From Nitrosomonadales bacterium (GTDB lineage Bacteria; Pseudomonadota; Gammaproteobacteria; Burkholderiales; Gallionellaceae): a stretch of 64,000 bases of DNA. Location of the stretch: contig JACRNY010000001.1 of assembly GCA_016214695.1 (NCBI GenBank), positions 124,001 to 188,000 on the forward strand, in the 5' to 3' direction. Below, one piece after another: positions 8,749 through 18,550 of this stretch. Under the pieces are notes generated by a model, which did no database searches, was not told where the DNA came from, and was given only the letters and a program-made list of their open reading frames with translations. A program made the position numbers and the translations under genes. Position 1 is the first letter of the stretch. Each line of letters begins with the position of its first letter.

Positions 8749-11184
8749 TCACTCCGCCTTCTTCCTGGCCGCGCTCTTCTTTGCCGGCGGCCGCGCCAGC
8801 GTTTTCCTGATCTCGGTCAGTTCGTGCAGCCGTTCGGCGACCTTGCGGTTGATGCTGCCTGCCGGATAGATACCCCTGGCATTCGCCTCCCCGGCGGGCA
8901 GGCCGGTCAGCAAGGCGATGGCCTGATCGACATCCTCCACCGCATGGATATGGAACTTGCCGGCTGCGACAGCAGCCACCACATCATGGCGCAGCATCAG
9001 GTGTTTGACGTTGGCGGCCGGGATCAGCACGCCCTGTTCGCCGCTCAGTCCGCGCGCCGCGCAGATGTCGAAGAATCCCTCGATCTTCTCGTTGACGCCG
9101 CCGATGGCCTGTGCGTGCCCGAGCTGGTTGACCGAGCCGGTGATGGCCAGCGACTGTTTGATCGGCGTATCGGCGAGGTTGGACAGCAGCGCGCACAACT
9201 CGGCCAGCGAGGCGCTGTCGCCGTCGACCATGCCGTAGGACTGCTCGAACACCAGGCTGGCGGAGAAGGCCAGCGGCTGGTTCCTGGCATAACGCGCGGC
9301 GAAGAAGGAAGACATGATCATCATGCCCTTGGAATGGATGGCGCCGGACAGTTTCACCTCGCGCTCGATGTTGACCATCTCGCCGTCGCCCAGCCGCGTG
9401 GTCGCGGTGATGCGCGTCGGCTGGCCGAAGGCGAAGTCGCCGAGCGAGATCACCGACAGTCCGTTGATCTGTCCCGTCACCGCGCCCTGCGTGTCTATCA
9501 CCAGCGTGTCGCGCAGGATCTCTTCGTACAGGCGTTCTTTCAGGCGGCTCTGGCGCCGGATCTGTGCGTCGATGGCGCATTGCACGTTGTCCGCATCCAC
9601 CACGCCAAGACCAGCCTCGCGCGAGCAGTGGTCGGCCTCGCGCAGCAGGTCGGCCACGCTGCGCATGTGCGTGGTGAGCCGCTCGGCATCGCCGACCAGC
9701 CGCGCGCTGTGTTCGATCACGCGCGCCACCGCACCGCGGTCGAACGGCAACAGTTTCTCCTTGCGTGCCAGCGTGGCGACCAGTTGTGCATACAGGGTCT
9801 GTGTATCGTCGTTGCGTTCTATGCGTTCCTCGAAGTCCGCCGCCACCTTGAACAGCTCGCCGAAGTCGGTGTCGTATTCCTGCAGCAGGTAATAGAACAT
9901 GCGGTCGCCGAACAGGATGACCTTGGTGTCGAGCGGGATCGGTTGCGGTTCCAGCGACACGGTGCTGACCAGGCTGTACATCTGACCCAGCGATTCGATG
10001 CGGATCTCGCGCGTCTGCAGCGCGCGTTTCAGGCCTTCCCAGGCATACGGCTGCGACAGCACCTTGCGGATGTCGAGTAGCAGGTAGCCGCCGTTGGCGC
10101 GGTGCAATGCGCCCGGTTTGATCAGAGTGAAATCGGTGACCAGTGTACCGAACTGCGATATGTGTTCGACCCGCCCGACCAGATTGCTGTAGCTAGGGCT
10201 GTCTTCGCTGACGATGGGCGCGCCCGGCTGCTTGCCGTTGTTCACCAGCACGTTCACCTTATATTGGTGGAAACTCTGGTGCGTGACCACGGTCATGCCG
10301 CCGACGGTGGCCGTCTCCTCCTGCTTGCGGAAGTCGTCGGCGTTGTCGACCATGACCTGCCGGACCTGGTCGAGATAGTTCAGCACTTCGGGCAGGTCGG
10401 CATAGGATTCCTTGATCTCGTTGACCAGGTGGTCAACCACGGACAACGTGGTCTCGCGGTCGAGCTGCTTGACCCGTTCATGCCGCTCCTTGCGCCATTG
10501 CGGCATCTGGCGCATGACCTTCTCCAGCCGCTCCTGCAGTTCGATGATGGCAGCCTCTATGCGCTCGCGCTCTTCCTCGGGCAGCTTCTCGAACTCGTCC
10601 GGCGGGATCACCTCGTGGTCGCGCATCGGCGCGAAGGCGAAACCGTCCGGGGTGCGCAGAAGGGCGATCTGCTTTTCCGCCGCCGCCGCGCCCAGTTCGT
10701 TGAAAACCTCCTCCTGCCGCTTGCTGAACTCTTCCTGGATCGCGCTCACCTTGGCGCGGCACTCGTCACTCTCGAACAGCGCGGGGATGGCGCTGCGCAA
10801 GTATTCGACCAGCTGATCCATGCGCGCGCGCAGTTGCTCGCCGCGACCGGAGGGCAGCCGCAACACCTGGGGCTGATGGTGCTGGGCGAAGTTGTTGATG
10901 TAGCACCAGTCATCCGGCTGCGGCTCGTCCTTCGCCTTCTGCTCGAGGAAACGCCGCACCATGCTGTTCTTGCCGATGCCCGAGGGACCGAGCACGAACA
11001 GGTTGTAACCATCGTGACGGATGCCGGTGCCGAAACGGATCGCGTCCATGGCGCGCATCTGGCCGATGATCTCGCCCAGGTCTTCCAGCTCTGCGGTGGT
11101 CTGGAAAGTGAACCGGCCCTGATCACAAGAACGGTAGAGTTGCTGCGGTTGCAGCGGGAGAGGGATTTTCGTGTTCTTCTGCAT
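8749..11184 (-). CDS. Lon-related ATP-dependent protease (AAA + S16 domain)
   Basis: GPSGIGKNSMVRRFLE Walker A; S16 catalytic region MVDGDSASLAELCALLSNLADTPIKQSLAITGSVNQLGHAQAIGGVNEKIEGFF. Confidence 0.9.
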   Translation of the reverse strand: MQKNTKIPLPLQPQQLYRSCDQGRFTFQTTAELEDLGEIIGQMRAMDAIRFGTGIRHDGYNLFVLGPSGIGKNSMVRRFLEQKAKDEPQPDDWCYINNFAQHHQPQVLRLPSGRGEQLRARMDQLVEYLRSAIPALFESDECRAKVSAIQEEFSKRQEEVFNELGAAAAEKQIALLRTPDGFAFAPMRDHEVIPPDEFEKLPEEERERIEAAIIELQERLEKVMRQMPQWRKERHERVKQLDRETTLSVVDHLVNEIKESYADLPEVLNYLDQVRQVMVDNADDFRKQEETATVGGMTVVTHQSFHQYKVNVLVNNGKQPGAPIVSEDSPSYSNLVGRVEHISQFGTLVTDFTLIKPGALHRANGGYLLLDIRKVLSQPYAWEGLKRALQTREIRIESLGQMYSLVSTVSLEPQPIPLDTKVILFGDRMFYYLLQEYDTDFGELFKVAADFEERIERNDDTQTLYAQLVATLARKEKLLPFDRGAVARVIEHSARLVGDAERLTTHMRSVADLLREADHCSREAGLGVVDADNVQCAIDAQIRRQSRLKERLYEEILRDTLVIDTQGAVTGQINGLSVISLGDFAFGQPTRITATTRLGDGEMVNIEREVKLSGAIHSKGMMIMSSFFAARYARNQPLAFSASLVFEQSYGMVDGDSASLAELCALLSNLADTPIKQSLAITGSVNQLGHAQAIGGVNEKIEGFFDICAARGLSGEQGVLIPAANVKHLMLRHDVVAAVAAGKFHIHAVEDVDQAIALLTGLPAGEANARGIYPAGSINRKVAERLHELTEIRKTLARPPAKKSAARKKAE

Positions 11185-11251
11185 GACTGTTGTTCCCCTA
11201 CGCTCGATCCCACACTGGAATCATTCTACTGCCATTCGGCATATGTTCAGG

Positions 11252-12391
11252 TCATTTCAATTTTATCTCGGTCCAGATGCGCGACAGCACGCGGCGCTGG
11301 TGGCGGTCGAGATCGCGCAGCATCTCCAGCCGCACCTGCTGCGCCTTGTCGGGGAACACCGCCGGGCTTTGCGCGATCTCCGGCTGGATATATTGCCGCG
11401 CCGCGCGGTTGGGATTGCCGGAACCGATCAGGTTGGTGAGCTCGGAGGAGTTGCGACCGTCCAGCATGAAATCGATGAAGCGGTGCGCGAGGTCAGGGCG
11501 CGGCCCGCTCTTGTGCAGCACCATCGAATCCAGCGCCAGCACCGCACCCTCCTTGGGGATGCTGGCGAGGATGCGGAAACCGCGTTGCGCCTTCTGTGCG
11601 TCGAGGTCGGCCTGGAAGATGTCGTTGGAATAGCCGAGCACCAGCCAGATGTTGCCGACCGTCAGTTCCTTGATGTAGCTCGAGGCGTTGAACGCGGCCC
11701 AGTAAGGCTTGGCGCGGATGATGAGGTCGCGTGCCTGCTTCCAGTGTTCTTCGTTCGTATCGTTGGCCGAATAGCCGAGATACTTCAGCGCGGCGGCGAG
11801 CAGTTCGCGCTGACTGTCGAGCACGGTGACGCGGCCTTTCAGTTTCTCCAGATAATGCGGCTCGAAGATGACCGCCCAGCTGTCCACCGGCAGTTGCAGT
11901 TCGCGCATCTTCGCGTCGTTGTAACCGATTAGCGTGAGGGTGTAGGCATACGGCACCGAGTAGCGGTTGCCGGGATCGAACACGGTGTTCATATAGGCCG
12001 GTTCGATGCTGCCGAGCTTGGGCAGCAGGCTCTTGTCGAGCGGGCGCAAGGCGCGCTGACGGATCAGCGATTCCATCGCGTTACCGGTCGGCACGATGAG
12101 GTCGTAACCGCTCGCCCCCGCCGCCAGCTTGGCCAGCATCTCTTCGTTGTCGGAGTAGTAGTCCTGCACCACGCGACAGTTGCACTCCACCTCGAAACGC
12201 GCCACGGTGGCGTCGGAGATGTAGTTGTTCCAGTTGTAGAGATGGAGAGTGTCGGTGGCTTGGGCTGGAACAAACGACAAAACAAACCATAAGCCACAGA
12301 GGGCACAGAGATCACAGAGAAACCCGCTGCTCCCTGCAGCTCTGCTGCATTCTCTGTGGACTCTGTGTTCTCTGTGGCAAATGTCTTTCAT
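11252..12391 (-). CDS. potD: Spermidine/putrescine ABC transporter periplasmic-binding protein
   Basis: TDTLHLYNWNNYISDATVARFE...; ATGA overlap with potC; signal peptide partly built from a dispersed repeat. Confidence 0.85.
   Translation of the reverse strand: MKDICHREHRVHRECSRAAGSSGFLCDLCALCGLWFVLSFVPAQATDTLHLYNWNNYISDATVARFEVECNCRVVQDYYSDNEEMLAKLAAGASGYDLIVPTGNAMESLIRQRALRPLDKSLLPKLGSIEPAYMNTVFDPGNRYSVPYAYTLTLIGYNDAKMRELQLPVDSWAVIFEPHYLEKLKGRVTVLDSQRELLAAALKYLGYSANDTNEEHWKQARDLIIRAKPYWAAFNASSYIKELTVGNIWLVLGYSNDIFQADLDAQKAQRGFRILASIPKEGAVLALDSMVLHKSGPRPDLAHRFIDFMLDGRNSSELTNLIGSGNPNRAARQYIQPEIAQSPAVFPDKAQQVRLEMLRDLDRHQRRVLSRIWTEIKLK
12293..12378. repeat. CACAGAG-type inverted repeat, copy 1 (overlaps potD 5' end)
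   Basis: GCCACAGAGGGCACAGAGATCACAGAGAA ... TTCTCTGTGGACTCTGTGTTCTCTGTGGC. Confidence 0.9.
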
Positions 12392-13164
12392 GTTTTGCCT
12401 TTCAGCACATCCGGCGCGAACCGCGACGCCAGCACGATCATGCTCAGCGTGAGCAGCATCAGCAGCGTGGAGACCGCATTCACTTCCGGCGTCACCGCGA
12501 TCTTTATCATCGAGTAGATGCGCAGCGGCAGCGTCTGCACGCCGACCCCAGCGGTGAAGAAGGTGATGACGAAGTCGTCGATGGAGAGGGTGAAGGCCAT
12601 CAACCCGCCAGCGATCACCGCGGGCAGGATGAGCGGGAAGGTGACGTAGCGGAAGGTCTCCCACGGCGAAGCGCCGAGGTCGCGCGCGGCTTCGAACAGG
12701 CTGTCGTCCATGCCGGCCAGCCTTGCGCGCACGATGACCGCGACGAAGCCGATGGAGAAGGTAATGTGCGCGAGCACGATGGAGAGCATGCCGAGCGTGA
12801 GGTTGAGCACCTGGATGAAGAACAGCAGCAGCGACACGCCCAGCAATATCTCGGGCATCGCCACCGGCGTGAGCGCCATGAAGTTGAGCAGCTTGAGGTC
12901 GTAGCGGTGGATGGCCATGCCGGCCATGGTGCCGAGCAGCGTGGCGACAAAGGCGGAGACGAAAGCGATGAACAGCGAATTGCCCGCCGCCAGCAGCATC
13001 TCCTCATCGTGGATGAGCACGTCGTACCAGTGCAGGGTGAAGCCCACCCACTCGGCGTTCAGGCGCGAGTCGTTGAAGGAGTACACCACCACTATGGCGA
13101 GCGGCAAGTAGAGGAAGGCGTACACCGCCAGCGCCGCCGCCCATAGCCACGGCCCCCTACGCAT
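12388..13164 (-). CDS. potC: Spermidine/putrescine ABC transporter permease
   Basis: Binding-protein-dependent permease with EAA-like region EAARDLGASPWETFRYVTFPLILPAV; start chosen at MRRGPWLW. Confidence 0.9.
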   Translation of the reverse strand: MRRGPWLWAAALAVYAFLYLPLAIVVVYSFNDSRLNAEWVGFTLHWYDVLIHDEEMLLAAGNSLFIAFVSAFVATLLGTMAGMAIHRYDLKLLNFMALTPVAMPEILLGVSLLLFFIQVLNLTLGMLSIVLAHITFSIGFVAVIVRARLAGMDDSLFEAARDLGASPWETFRYVTFPLILPAVIAGGLMAFTLSIDDFVITFFTAGVGVQTLPLRIYSMIKIAVTPEVNAVSTLLMLLTLSMIVLASRFAPDVLKGKT

Positions 13165-14065
13165 AGTGCCTCCCCCGCCCGGCAAGTCGGGTCGTCAGCC
13201 AGACGATCAGCAGCACCGTGACGGTCAGCATGATGGACAGCGTGGAACCGAATGGCCAGTCGCGTGTGCCGAGGAATTGTTCCTTGATGAGGTTGCCGAT
13301 CAGCATGTCGCCGGTGCCGCCGAGGATGTCGGGGATGGCGAACATGCCGAGTACCGGGATGAACACCAGCGCGGAGCCGGAGAAGATGCCGGGCAGCGAC
13401 AGCGGGAAGGTCACGCGCCAGAAGCGATGCCAGACATTGGCACCGAGGTCTTGTGCGGCGTCGAGCAGCGCGGGGTCGTGCTTCTCCAGGTTGGTGTACA
13501 GCGGCAGCACCATGAACGGCAGGTGCACGTAGACCATGCCGACCAGCACCGCGAACGGCGAGAACAGCAGATGCACCGGCTCCATGCCGAAGAGCGCGAG
13601 CACGCCGTTGACCGCCTGGCTGAACGCGGCCTGCGGGCCGAGGATGATCATCCAGGCATACACGCGCACCAGGAAGTTGCTGGCGAACGGCAGCACCACC
13701 AGCAGCACCATCAGGTCGCGGCTCTTCTTCGGGCTGCGCGCGATGAGCAGCGCGAGCGGATACGCCAGCAGCAGGCAGATCAGCGTGGTGGCGAGCGCGA
13801 CGAAGATGGATTTGAGGAAGACGTAACCGTAGATGATGTCGCTGAAAAAAAACTCGTAGGTCTCGACGGTGAGACCGTGCAGGGTCTGGGTATCGGCGAA
13901 CAGCGGCGCGAGGCCGCCGAACTCGCCGGGATAACGGAACGAGGCGAGCACCATGATGACGCTGGGGGCGACGAAGAACAGCAGCAGGAAGACGAACGGC
14001 GGGCCGCTCACCAGCCAGCGGGTGAGGCGTGATGCCCGAGATGATTTGTCGCTGGAGTCAGCCAA
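13157..14065 (-). CDS. potB: Spermidine/putrescine ABC transporter permease
   Basis: Permease TM pattern and DAAQDLGANVWHRFWRVTFPLSLPGI. Confidence 0.9.
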   Translation of the reverse strand: MADSSDKSSRASRLTRWLVSGPPFVFLLLFFVAPSVIMVLASFRYPGEFGGLAPLFADTQTLHGLTVETYEFFFSDIIYGYVFLKSIFVALATTLICLLLAYPLALLIARSPKKSRDLMVLLVVLPFASNFLVRVYAWMIILGPQAAFSQAVNGVLALFGMEPVHLLFSPFAVLVGMVYVHLPFMVLPLYTNLEKHDPALLDAAQDLGANVWHRFWRVTFPLSLPGIFSGSALVFIPVLGMFAIPDILGGTGDMLIGNLIKEQFLGTRDWPFGSTLSIMLTVTVLLIVWLTTRLAGRGRHYA

Positions 14066-14085
14066 AGTACTGCCCCCCAGTTATC

Positions 14086-14191
14086 CGTTCGCCCTGAGCC
14101 TGTCGAAGGGCTCCGGTTGCTTCGCCGGTGCTTTGATACAGTTTTTCGTCCGGCGCGCCGTTCCTTCCTTCGACAGGCTCAGGACGAACGG
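14086..14191. repeat. TTCGACAGGCTCAGG palindromic repeat between potA and potB
   Basis: Arms 14086-14111 and 14167-14191 with internal GGCGCGCCG core. Confidence 0.9.
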
Positions 14192-14223
14192 GATTAAGAG
14201 AATCGGCGCAAACATGAGATTCT

Positions 14224-15309
14224 TCAGTCATGGAGGAACATCCCCGCATCGTGACGCCAGCCCAGCTTGACCGCGTCACCCGCCTCGAACAGTTGCGCGC
14301 GGCCCGAGGCCGAGTTCGGCAACAACGCCTCCAGCATCGCGCCGTTCGCCAGCCCGACGCGGTACACGGTGACGTCGCCCTGATACAGCAGGCTCTTCAC
14401 CTCGCCGCTGAAGTGGTTCTTCAGTTCGCTCACTTCGTCGTGGATGCCGATGCGCACCTGCTCGGGGCGGATCGCGTACACACCCTTGTCGCCGGCCTTT
14501 GCCTCCGCCAGCGGCGGCGCGACGATCTCACCCAGCCCTGCCACAGCAAGGCGCAGGTGGCCATGCGCGGCTTCCACCACCTGTGCTTCGAGCTGGTTGA
14601 TCTGGCCGATGAAGTCGGCGACGAAGCGGTTCTGCGGCGCGCTGTAGAGTTTCGACGGTTCGTCCAGTTGCTCGACCCGGCCCGCGTTCATCACCGCGAT
14701 GCGGTGCGACAGCGCCAGCGCCTCCACCTGCGCATGGGTGACGAAGACGAAGGTGATGCCGACATCGCGCTGCAGATTGATGAGGTCCACCTGCATCTCT
14801 TCGCGCAGCTTGGCATCCAGCGCGCCCAGCGGCTCGTCGAGCAGCAGCAGGCGCGGCCGGTTGACCAGCCCGCGTGCCAGCGCCACGCGCTGCTTCTGGC
14901 CGCCGGAAAGTTCGTGCGGATAGGCTGCGGCTTTGTCGACAAGATGCACCTGCTCCAGCATCTCGTTGAGCATGCTGCGCTGCTCGGACTCCGGGCGGCG
15001 CGCCATCCTGAGCGGAAAGGCGATGTTCTCGGCCACGGTCAGATGCGGGAACAGCGCGTAGTTCTGGAACACGGTGTGAACGGGACGCTTTTCGGCCGGC
15101 GTGTCGGCGAGGTCCTGGCCGTCGAGCAGGATCTGCCCGGCATCGGGCAGGTCGAAGCCGGCGATCATGCGCAGGATGGTGGTCTTGCCGCAGCCGGAGG
15201 GACCCAGCAGGGTGAAGAACTCCCCCGATTCGATACTCAGACTGACATCGTCCACGGCGACGAAATCGCCGAAGCGGCGCGTGACGTTCCTGAGTTCCAA
15301 TCGAGCCAT
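14224..15309 (-). CDS. potA: Spermidine/putrescine ABC transporter ATP-binding protein
   Basis: MARLELRNVTRRFG; GPSGCGKTT Walker A, LSGGQKQRVALARG signature, LLLLDEPLGALD. Confidence 0.93.
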   Translation of the reverse strand: MARLELRNVTRRFGDFVAVDDVSLSIESGEFFTLLGPSGCGKTTILRMIAGFDLPDAGQILLDGQDLADTPAEKRPVHTVFQNYALFPHLTVAENIAFPLRMARRPESEQRSMLNEMLEQVHLVDKAAAYPHELSGGQKQRVALARGLVNRPRLLLLDEPLGALDAKLREEMQVDLINLQRDVGITFVFVTHAQVEALALSHRIAVMNAGRVEQLDEPSKLYSAPQNRFVADFIGQINQLEAQVVEAAHGHLRLAVAGLGEIVAPPLAEAKAGDKGVYAIRPEQVRIGIHDEVSELKNHFSGEVKSLLYQGDVTVYRVGLANGAMLEALLPNSASGRAQLFEAGDAVKLGWRHDAGMFLHD

Positions 15310-15377
15310 ATCGTTCCACCCGGTGATTGTCTGCACCGATATTACTGCATCGACAACCCGCGTGCCTCCCTCCCCCA

Positions 15378-15404
15378 CCCCTTGCCAGTGCTGCTGGCAA
15401 GGGG
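15378..15404. repeat. Perfect 11-bp-stem inverted repeat
   Basis: CCCCTTGCCAG-TGCTG-CTGGCAAGGGG. Confidence 0.7.
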
Positions 15405-15426
15405 ATATGCCAGCTATCCCCACCCC

Positions 15427-15442
15427 ATTATGTCGACATAAT
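15427..15442. promoter_or_regulatory. Candidate GntR operator (16-bp perfect palindrome)
   Basis: ATTATGTCGACATAAT upstream of the GntR gene. Confidence 0.5.
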
Positions 15443-15491
15443 CAAAATTTAATTGTCATTATTGACGGTTTCAGTGTTAGCATCACGCCGT

Positions 15492-15503
15492 ATTGTCGAC
15501 AAT
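15492..15503. promoter_or_regulatory. Candidate GntR operator (12-bp perfect palindrome)
   Basis: ATTGTCGACAAT 13 bp upstream of the proposed GntR start; shares TGTCGACA core with 15427-15442. Confidence 0.5.
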
Positions 15504-15515
15504 CGGAGTATTTTG

Positions 15516-16199
15516 ATGCTAGTCAAAGTTCCAGAACAAGGCACCCTTGCAGACGTGGCAGCCCACCGGCTGGCGCAGAGCATCGTCACGGGTGAATTGG
15601 AACAGGGCCAGAAACTGAACGAGGCGGAGCTGGCCGAGCGCTTCGGCATGGGGCGCGGCCCGCTGCGCGAAGCCCTGCGCCACCTCGAAGGCATGCGTCT
15701 GGTGAAGCGCATCCCCAACGCCGGGGCGCGCGTGGTGGTGCTGGACCGCAAGACGTTGGCCGACCTGTACGGTGTGCGCGAAGCGCTGGAAGGCATGGCC
15801 TGCCGCCTCGCCGCCTCGCAGATGACCGACGACGAGATCGCCCAGCTGGGCAAACTGCTCGACCGCCACGAGGAACAGATCAGGAAACAGGGCGGCAAGG
15901 TGTACGCGCAGAGCGAGGGCGACCTCGACTTCCATTTCCAGATCGCGCGCGGCAGCCGCAACCAGATGCTGATGGACATGCTGGGCAGCGAGCAATACCA
16001 GCTGCTGCGCATGTGCCGCTACCGCACCAGCCGCAACGCCCAACGCACCAAACCCGCACTGAACCAGCACCGCCAGATCGTGCAGGCCCTGCAGCAGCGC
16101 GACGGCGAACTGGCCGAACTGCTCATGCGCCGCCACATCCAGGGCGCGTGGCGCAGCATCAGCGAGATGATCGATAAAGAAGAAAAGGAAACCGCATGA
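15516..16199 (+). CDS. GntR-family (FadR/FCD type) transcriptional regulator, probable propionate operon regulator
   Basis: w[33 protein letters not shown] followed by FCD-like domain; overlaps prpB start. Confidence 0.9.
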   Translation: MLVKVPEQGTLADVAAHRLAQSIVTGELEQGQKLNEAELAERFGMGRGPLREALRHLEGMRLVKRIPNAGARVVVLDRKTLADLYGVREALEGMACRLAASQMTDDEIAQLGKLLDRHEEQIRKQGGKVYAQSEGDLDFHFQIARGSRNQMLMDMLGSEQYQLLRMCRYRTSRNAQRTKPALNQHRQIVQALQQRDGELAELLMRRHIQGAWRSISEMIDKEEKETA

Positions 16200-17071
16200 A
16201 CGATACCCCCGGCAACAAACTGCGCCGCGCCGTCGCGGAGAACTCTCCGCTGCAAGTCGTCGGCGCCGTCACCGCCTACTGCGCCATCCTGGCGCAAAAG
16301 AGCGGACACAAGGCGCTATATCTTTCCGGCGGCGGCGTGGCGGCTTCCTCGCTCGGCATCCCCGACCTCGGCATCACCACGCTGCATGACGTGTGCGAAG
16401 ACACGCGCCGCATCACCGCCGCGAGCGACCTGCCGCTGCTGGTGGATGTCGACACCGGCTGGGGTGGCGCTTTCAACATCGCGCGCGCCACGCGCGAAGT
16501 GGCGCAGGCCGGCGCGGCCGGTTTCCATATCGAGGACCAGGTGATGCAGAAACGCTGCGGCCACCGCCCGAACAAGGCCATCGTGAGCCAGAGCGAGATG
16601 GTGGACCGCGTGAAGGCCGCCGTGGATGCGCGCACCGACGAGAGCTTCGTCATCATGGCGCGCACCGACGCGCTGGCGGTGGAAGGCATGCAAAGCGCCA
16701 TCGACCGCGCGCACGCCTGTGTCGAAGCGGGTGCGGACATGATCTTCCCCGAGGCGATGAATACGCTGGAACAGTACGCCGAATTCACCCGCACGGTAAA
16801 AGTGCCGGTGCTGGCCAACATCACCGAGTTCGGTGCGACGCCGCTGTTCACCACCACCGAACTGGCGGGCGTGGGCATCAAGCTGGTGCTGTATCCGCTC
16901 TCTGCCTACCGCGCGATGAGCAAGGCAGCGCTGAACGTCTATCAACATATCCTCGCAGACGGCACGCAGCAGAACGTGGTGCCGACGATGCAGACACGCA
17001 TGGAACTTTACGACTATCTCGGCTATCACGCTTACGAGCAGCAACTGGACAGACTGTTCGCCGAAAAGTGA
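16196..17071 (+). CDS. prpB: 2-methylisocitrate lyase
   Basis: [39 protein letters not shown]; prp context. Confidence 0.93.
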   Translation: MNDTPGNKLRRAVAENSPLQVVGAVTAYCAILAQKSGHKALYLSGGGVAASSLGIPDLGITTLHDVCEDTRRITAASDLPLLVDVDTGWGGAFNIARATREVAQAGAAGFHIEDQVMQKRCGHRPNKAIVSQSEMVDRVKAAVDARTDESFVIMARTDALAVEGMQSAIDRAHACVEAGADMIFPEAMNTLEQYAEFTRTVKVPVLANITEFGATPLFTTTELAGVGIKLVLYPLSAYRAMSKAALNVYQHILADGTQQNVVPTMQTRMELYDYLGYHAYEQQLDRLFAEK

Positions 17072-17094
17072 GCCGAATAAACCCAAAACCATTT

Positions 17095-17197
17095 GCCACA
17101 GAGAACACAGAGTTCACAGAGAAAGCCGTATCGCATTCAACGTGCGGAGCTATGAATTCAAACCGTACCTCTCTGTGACCTCTGTGTTCTCTGTGGC
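17095..17197. repeat. CACAGAG-type inverted repeat, copy 2 (prpB-prpC junction)
   Basis: GCCACAGAGAACACAGAGTTCACAGAGAAA ... CTCTGTGACCTCTGTGTTCTCTGTGGC. Confidence 0.9.
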
Positions 17198-17238
17198 TAA
17201 AAAAGGTTTTTGACTGAATCGTATTCAAGGAGAAAAAA

Positions 17239-18387
17239 ATGGCAGAAGAAAGCACACTACCCAAGCCCAAGAAGTCCGTCGCCCTCTCCGGCACGGTCGC
17301 GGGCAACACCGCGGTCTGTACCGTGGGCCGCACCGGCAACGACTTGCACTATCGCGGTTACGACATCCTCGATTTCGCCGAGCAGGCCGAGTTCGAGGAG
17401 ATCGCCCATCTGCTGATCCACGGCACGCTGCCCAACGCCGCGCAACTAAAAGCCTACAAGGCCAAGCTGCGCTCACTGCGCGGTCTGCCGCAGGCGGTGA
17501 AACAGGCGCTGGAAGCCCTGCCCGCCAACGCGCACCCGATGGATGTGATGCGCACCGGCTGCTCGGTGCTGGGCACGGTGGAACAGGAGCCGGAAGCGCA
17601 CGACCCGGCCAAGACCAAAGAGATCATCGACCGTCTGATGGCGAGTTTCGGTTCGATGCTGGTGTACTGGTATCACTTCAGCCACAACGGCAAACGCATC
17701 GAGGTGGAGACCGACGACGATTCCATCGGCGGCCATTTCCTGCACCTGCTGCACGGCAAGCCGGCGAAAGCCTCGTGGGTGCGCGCGATGCACACTTCAC
17801 TCATCCTCTACGCCGAGCATGAGTTCAACGCTTCTACCTTCACCGCACGCGTGATCGCCGGCACCAACTCCGACATCTACTCGTGCATCACCGGTGCCAT
17901 CGGCGCGCTGCGCGGTCCGAAGCACGGCGGCGCCAACGAGGAAGCGTTCCGCATCCAGAGCCGCTACCAGAGCGCGGACGCGGCGGAAGCCGACATCCGC
18001 GAGCGCGTGGGCCGCAAGGAGATCGTCATCGGCTTCGGCCACCCGGTCTACACCATCGCCGACCCGCGCAACGAGGTGATCAAACGCGTGGCACAGGGGC
18101 TTTCCAAAGAGAACAGCGACATGCAGATGTTCGACATCGCCGCGCGTCTGGAGACGGTGATGTGGGAGCTGAAGAAGATGTTCCCCAACCTCGACTGGTT
18201 CTCGGCCGTGTCCTACAACCAGATGGGCGTGCCGACCGAGATGTTCACGCCGCTGTTCGTCATCTCGCGCGTCACCGGCTGGGGCGCGCACGTGATGGAA
18301 CAACGCGCCGACGGCAAGATCATCCGCCCGAGCGCGAACTATGTCGGGCCGGAGAATCTGGCCTGGGTGCCGATTGAAAAGCGTTAA
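17239..18387 (+). CDS. prpC: 2-methylcitrate synthase
   Basis: Citrate synthase-family motifs [34 protein letters not shown]; prp context. Confidence 0.93.
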   Translation: MAEESTLPKPKKSVALSGTVAGNTAVCTVGRTGNDLHYRGYDILDFAEQAEFEEIAHLLIHGTLPNAAQLKAYKAKLRSLRGLPQAVKQALEALPANAHPMDVMRTGCSVLGTVEQEPEAHDPAKTKEIIDRLMASFGSMLVYWYHFSHNGKRIEVETDDDSIGGHFLHLLHGKPAKASWVRAMHTSLILYAEHEFNASTFTARVIAGTNSDIYSCITGAIGALRGPKHGGANEEAFRIQSRYQSADAAEADIRERVGRKEIVIGFGHPVYTIADPRNEVIKRVAQGLSKENSDMQMFDIAARLETVMWELKKMFPNLDWFSAVSYNQMGVPTEMFTPLFVISRVTGWGAHVMEQRADGKIIRPSANYVGPENLAWVPIEKR

Positions 18388-18404
18388 ACCCTGAAAACAA
18401 TTTA

Positions 18405-18509
18405 GCCACAGAGGACACAGAGATCACAGAGAAAGCCTGTTCCCACATTCAGAGCTCAGCGTTGAAAGCCTTTGTCGTACTTCTCTGTGCCCTCTGTGTT
18501 CTCTGTGGC
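18405..18509. repeat. CACAGAG-type inverted repeat, copy 3 (prpC-prpD junction)
   Basis: GCCACAGAGGACACAGAGATCACAGAGAAA ... TTCTCTGTGCCCTCTGTGTTCTCTGTGGC. Confidence 0.9.
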
Positions 18510-18550
18510 AAATAGATTTTGATTTTGACTTTGACTTTAAGGAAACCAAA

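Noticed and set aside
8506-10080. 524-aa plus-strand ORF opposite the Lon-like protease
   Set aside because: Antisense shadow of a well-supported AAA/S16 protease.
12293-18509. CACAGAG repeats as a possible CRISPR array
   Set aside because: Copies are kilobases apart, are inverted repeats rather than evenly spaced direct repeats, and no cas genes are present.
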